Shown here one piece after another: positions 60,153 through 64,000 of a DNA stretch of 64,000 nucleotides. Each line of letters starts with the position of its first letter. The stretch's first letter is position 1. Source of the stretch: Nautilus pompilius (taxonomy: Eukaryota; Mollusca; Cephalopoda; Nautilida; Nautilidae); assembly GCA_018389105.1 (NCBI GenBank), contig JACATO010002186.1, positions 4,974,501-5,038,500 of the forward strand. The letters are read 5' to 3'. The notes under the pieces were generated by a model. The model was given only the letters and a program-made list of their open reading frames with translations, was not told the DNA's origin and ran no database searches. Position numbers and translations under genes: made by a program.

Positions 60153-63100
60153 CAATCAACAAAATAAAATACTTAAGTCTTGCTTAAATAAAAACAAAAA
60201 CACAAGTTATAATTTTAAATTATTTAGTTTATTTGTTCCATTAAATTTAGCAAACCTGAATGTTAGTTAAATCCTATGGTAAAAATACAGCAAAGACGAC
60301 TCTTTTATTGCATCTCATTGAAGAATCTCATGTAAACAATGATATTTTATACAAGCTGGAAGAAACCAAACTACTTATTTGTTTTACAGTATATCTTTAA
60401 TCCTATATGTTGTTTACATTCCATAACTTATTTTCATTATTTAGTGGTGAGATAAAACAGAAATAACCTGAAAATAAAGGTATGATGTGAAATACTTAAA
60501 AACTGTCAAATTTTGCATATTGGAGATACTCAGCCAAATGGTCAATAAGGAATAGCTGGTTGTTCCAACTGTTAAGAACCTTATAATATTACTTTTCTGT
60601 CGTGGCCTCGTTGATATGAGGCAACAGAAATTAGTAATAGCCTACATGTGGGATGCTAAAGTAAACAGGTAAGTATTGATCCAACAGCCCTTGGAAACAT
60701 TTCTAGGATCACTCTTTCAGAATCAATGCTCACTCTCTGGAAAGGGCATGCCCCCTCAGAGAGTTAGCATATATCACTATTAGTTAAGGTTCCTTTTCAA
60801 TCCTAAATTTACTGACAAATTCCCAAATACTTATAACTGATCGATTACGTATTCTTACATCAATTCTTGTATGACTGTCAATGTGTTTTATGAGCTCTTT
60901 TGTAGGATGAATAGAAAAAGTAGTGACATCAAAAGCCACACAGCAGCACTAGACAACTATAAAACATCCAAGGATGTTGATAAGAGAGCTCTCTAACACC
61001 GCCTTTATGTGCTTGATAAGAATTAAAAGTTTAAATTTGAATAAATTTCTTTAATATTAATGATCAAGGTGAATTATTATCACAATTGTTGTTTTCAGTT
61101 ATTGAAGGAAATAGTTTTGTTCATTAACACTCTCCAGTGGTCTTTGCAATTGGCAATGATGCCAATACGATCTAAAATGATCATGATGGACCATGCCTAA
61201 ATAGCGCCAAGATTCTTTCTATTCAAGGTATTTAAAATAAACACATGATTGCTTTTCTAGAATCAACGATAATCTGTCCATGGCATGTATAAAATGTTAT
61301 ATTTTGAAAAGAAAAAAAGCTTTCTTTGCAAGATGGCCAAAACAGAGTTAATGGTGATTCAATTATTGTTTCAGGTAACACAATTTTGCATGTTTGATAA
61401 TAAAACTTCACATTTTACATACAATTTTTTGAGAGAGAGAGAGAGATGGATACTTATTTACAGATACTGGGAAGATGTTGAGTCGTGCACAATGCCGGTA
61501 AGCTAGCTTGCGGTGACAACTGGTGGTGGAGCAGACTGGTAGTCACCAAATGAGTTTGTTTTGTTATTTTTTTTTTTTTTGCTATTGACAGTAATGAGAT
61601 CACTTAGAAGCCAATTATTATCAAAGTCCCATGAGGGTGCATGGTTTTGATGCTGAGGATAGTGAAAAACATTTTCGCTCTCTCTCTTCCTCCCCCAATG
61701 GCAGATACATATGGCCAAGACAAAAAAATTAATAATAATAAACAATAAGAATGCATCCTCTCCTAACCCAAACTTCAATGGCATATAACCTCCTCGCCCA
61801 AATTTTAATATATCTGTGATGAAAATACATAAACATTACTAGATGTAAGGTACACACTCATTAATTCACAACAGTAATTAGATATCCAGCTGTACCTACT
61901 TACTACAGTGGCAAATGGTGTCTGCCATTCACAGATATCATTTCCATAAATTGCATGTTTTTTTTTTCATTAAAAAAAAAATAATAAATACTATGGCTAC
62001 TTTCTATCTTTTTTAAAGTAGTTTTCTTTCCCTTAAAATCTTTTACCAATTGTATTATTATTAATTAACCTTTATAATTAATTTGTACATACAGAGCTAC
62101 ATTTACAATTTTGCAATGATATTTTGTTTGTTCCTTTCAAATAACGAATATTTATCTTACAACTTGAACAAGCAATGGCTGACATTTTATAGTAATAAAA
62201 ACATGATGTATGCAAAAAAATTGTTCACACCTAAAATATGATGTTGGACTTTAGTTCATATTCGATAATGCTTCACACTGTACGACGCACACGGTCAAGC
62301 AACCTGCCTTGTTTGGCTTAGCCACCACATGCACCTATTATTTAGAAAACAATTTTCAGTTGGGCCCAGACTGTTTTCATATGAGATATTTTTCAGAAAG
62401 TTAACATAACACAAGGTCCATCGTTAAGCATTATAGCAAACTCCACTAAAAAAAAATTTTTCTCAGACTATAAAGTGAATTAGTATATATGATGTAGAAC
62501 TTAAAATGTATCCTTTCTTCATGCTCAAGGCATGAATAATGCTCACCATCCCATGCCATGTGTATTTTTAAATTTCTGATTATCACTTTATTGACAAAAT
62601 GCATTTATCTATGGCAGCGAGGAAACTGTTGACTGTTTGCAACAGTTGCCGTGAACAAACAGGTTCTCTGTCAAAAGAATAAATGTTAAAACATAAAAAC
62701 TATTCATATTATTTTTATGTTTGCTAATAAGGCAAAAACTAAAAACTACAAATGTATGACTGCAAGATAATCATGTACATGAAAAAAGAAGAACTGGATT
62801 TTAAAGATTAATAAAGAGAATTATCATAACAAAATTCTGCCATGTAAAAATTAATCAAATCGCAGTTGCTTTGCTAAAAAATCAGAGATAAACCCAAGAA
62901 AATCTTTATCTTCTGTACTTAAATGAAATACTGCAAAATACTCCAGACGGAGTACCAGTTTTTGATACTAAAAAAAAAAAAAAAAAAACTGTCTTGCATC
63001 TACATCAACTCCCATTTTATGCTATTCCATGGAAACTGCCACAACCAGATTTCAAGATTGTAAATAATTGTTCAATATAAAGTAAACATCATAAGGAAAC

Positions 63101-63427
63101 AGATAAATTATTACTGACAAACTTGTTACATAAACCCATGCATACACAGTACAATTTTAACAGAAGCAGAAATTGGTGTAACATCGGTACTTTGATTATG
63201 TCCCTTGATTTTCTGAGAAACAGACAGACACAGCTCCATCATTTAAACTAGGAACAAAATAGTTGTACTTTACACTCCAAAAAATATGCTAGCTTTTCTT
63301 CTTCTTTTTTTTTTTTGAGAAACTACAAAACTACATTTGATCGTTATAATTTAAAAGTTGCTACATTTGCTAAAAGATGGTGTTTCTGGAATTGCTATCT
63401 ACATAAAATCTCTTTAGCTCAAATGTA
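60153..63427. other. non-coding DNA, no assigned feature
   Basis: (GA)n at 61431-61446 and several homopolymers (A18 near 62971-62988). Small frames at 61285-61784 have no known domain. Confidence 0.5.
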
Positions 63428-63505
63428 AGAGACATTCAAATAAAATTCGGATGAAATAGAATTGCTATAATCATATCCGGCCAAGTTTAATTTGGACGTC
63501 CCTTG
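63428..63505. mobile_element. 78-bp mariner-type MITE
   Basis: Flanked by TA on both sides (63426-63427, 63506-63507). The left end reads agagacattcaaataaaatt and the complement of the right end reads caagggacgtccaaattaaa. The two align with few gaps (gacattcaaataaaa versus gacgtccaaattaaa). Almost the whole unit is terminal repeat. The left end shares cattcaaataaaa with 11.96 kb. Confidence 0.65.
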
Positions 63506-63507
63506 TA

Positions 63508-64000
63508 GTTAAGCATTCAACAAAGAAGAAAAAAGGTAATAAAGTATTCTGAATAATAACCTGGTTGACTAGCTTCCTAACACTGGTGCAAGCCATGATT
63601 AATTTGTATGCTGATAAGTTCTGCAGTTAACAGACTATCAACACTTATTTCCAACAGAGTTCATGGGAAAAAAATGATTTCTCTACAATCAGCTGCTCAT
63701 GCTGAACTAAAGAAGAAAACTTGCCACAAGCATTTCACAATTTCATGCAGCAGAATGATTTCAAGTTCTTGTAATTTGCACTCATCCTTGCTTCTTTCCA
63801 ACAGCTGAGTCAGGTGATCAAACAACCTTTTCACTGGATGTCACCAAGCGTGAAAATTGGCAAGCCATTTGAGAGACCAGGTTCTGGCATAGAAACTCAA
63901 AACCAGTTAAAATTTAAATTGGTACAAAGGTGATTTGTTTTCATTGGATATGGAGACATACATACTTAAAAATATGTATCCACACAGTATTTACGTGAAA
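63508..64000. other. non-coding DNA, no assigned feature
   Basis: The 66-codon plus frame at 63608-63808 has no recognisable domain. Nothing else supported. Confidence 0.45.

Noticed and set aside
1..64000. CRISPR arrays, operons, ribosome binding sites, bacterial promoters
   Set aside because: Nothing of this kind is present. Repeats, microsatellites, SINEs and base composition indicate a eukaryotic nuclear genome.
1..64000. Endogenous retrovirus or LINE reverse transcriptase
   Set aside because: No RT catalytic context was found. SYRPISL at about 58.46 kb (minus) is isolated and its neighbours do not fit.

Overview
The window is AT-rich, intron- or desert-like metazoan DNA. No intact protein-coding gene is visible. 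The evidence for an animal nuclear genome is the abundance of microsatellites, several dispersed copies of one tRNA-derived SINE family, and many decayed DNA transposons. The SINE body, with its recurring 'accagctg' then 'cccacatct' then 'aatgaagag' blocks, together with the base composition, is most reminiscent of a cephalopod mollusc (octopus or squid). That assignment is an inference, not something proved by the sequence.

Layout. 1-1.1 kb: unassigned. 1.1-2.7 kb: very old Tc1-like element. 3-19 kb: long non-coding stretch with microsatellites, a young 121-bp x 3 tandem repeat (12.37-12.73 kb), a long near-palindrome (15.56-15.70 kb) and a SINE (18.8 kb). 19.57-20.67 kb: second Tc1-like relic with readable ends. 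23.67-25.11 kb (minus): broken ZBED/GTF2IRD2-type hAT transposase, recognisable only when the three frames are joined mentally. 26.16-26.50 kb: GC-rich island with a row of short hairpins ending at a T-run. 27-31.5 kb: SINEs and a degenerate TGATTAAAAT array. 33.87-34.95 kb: internally deleted mariner. 38.6-43.7 kb: hAT-like terminal motifs, SINEs and a ~0.67-kb inverted-repeat-bounded block. 46.6-49.1 kb: SINE, second mariner, SINE. 50.08-51.93 kb: Tc1-like element with long IR/DR termini fused to the 3' half of another mariner. 52.96-54.95 kb: nearly full-length pogo/Tigger element. 56.93-57.75 kb: another mariner relic. 57.8-64 kb: non-coding, with hairpin clusters and a 78-bp MITE.

How the parts relate. 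At least nine autonomous-type DNA transposon copies (three Tc1-like, four mariner, one pogo/Tigger, one hAT) are present. Every transposase is broken by frameshifts, stops or deletion of the catalytic part. The Tigger and the 50-kb Tc1-like copies are clearly the least damaged and so probably the youngest. None could supply transposase today as written. The SINEs imply past LINE activity elsewhere, but no reverse transcriptase was found here. Non-coding segments that stand out (15.6, 26.2, 28.7, 43.0 and 58.2 kb) are described as structures without an assigned function. I found no convincing new biological system; the 26.2-kb hairpin island is the least explained item.
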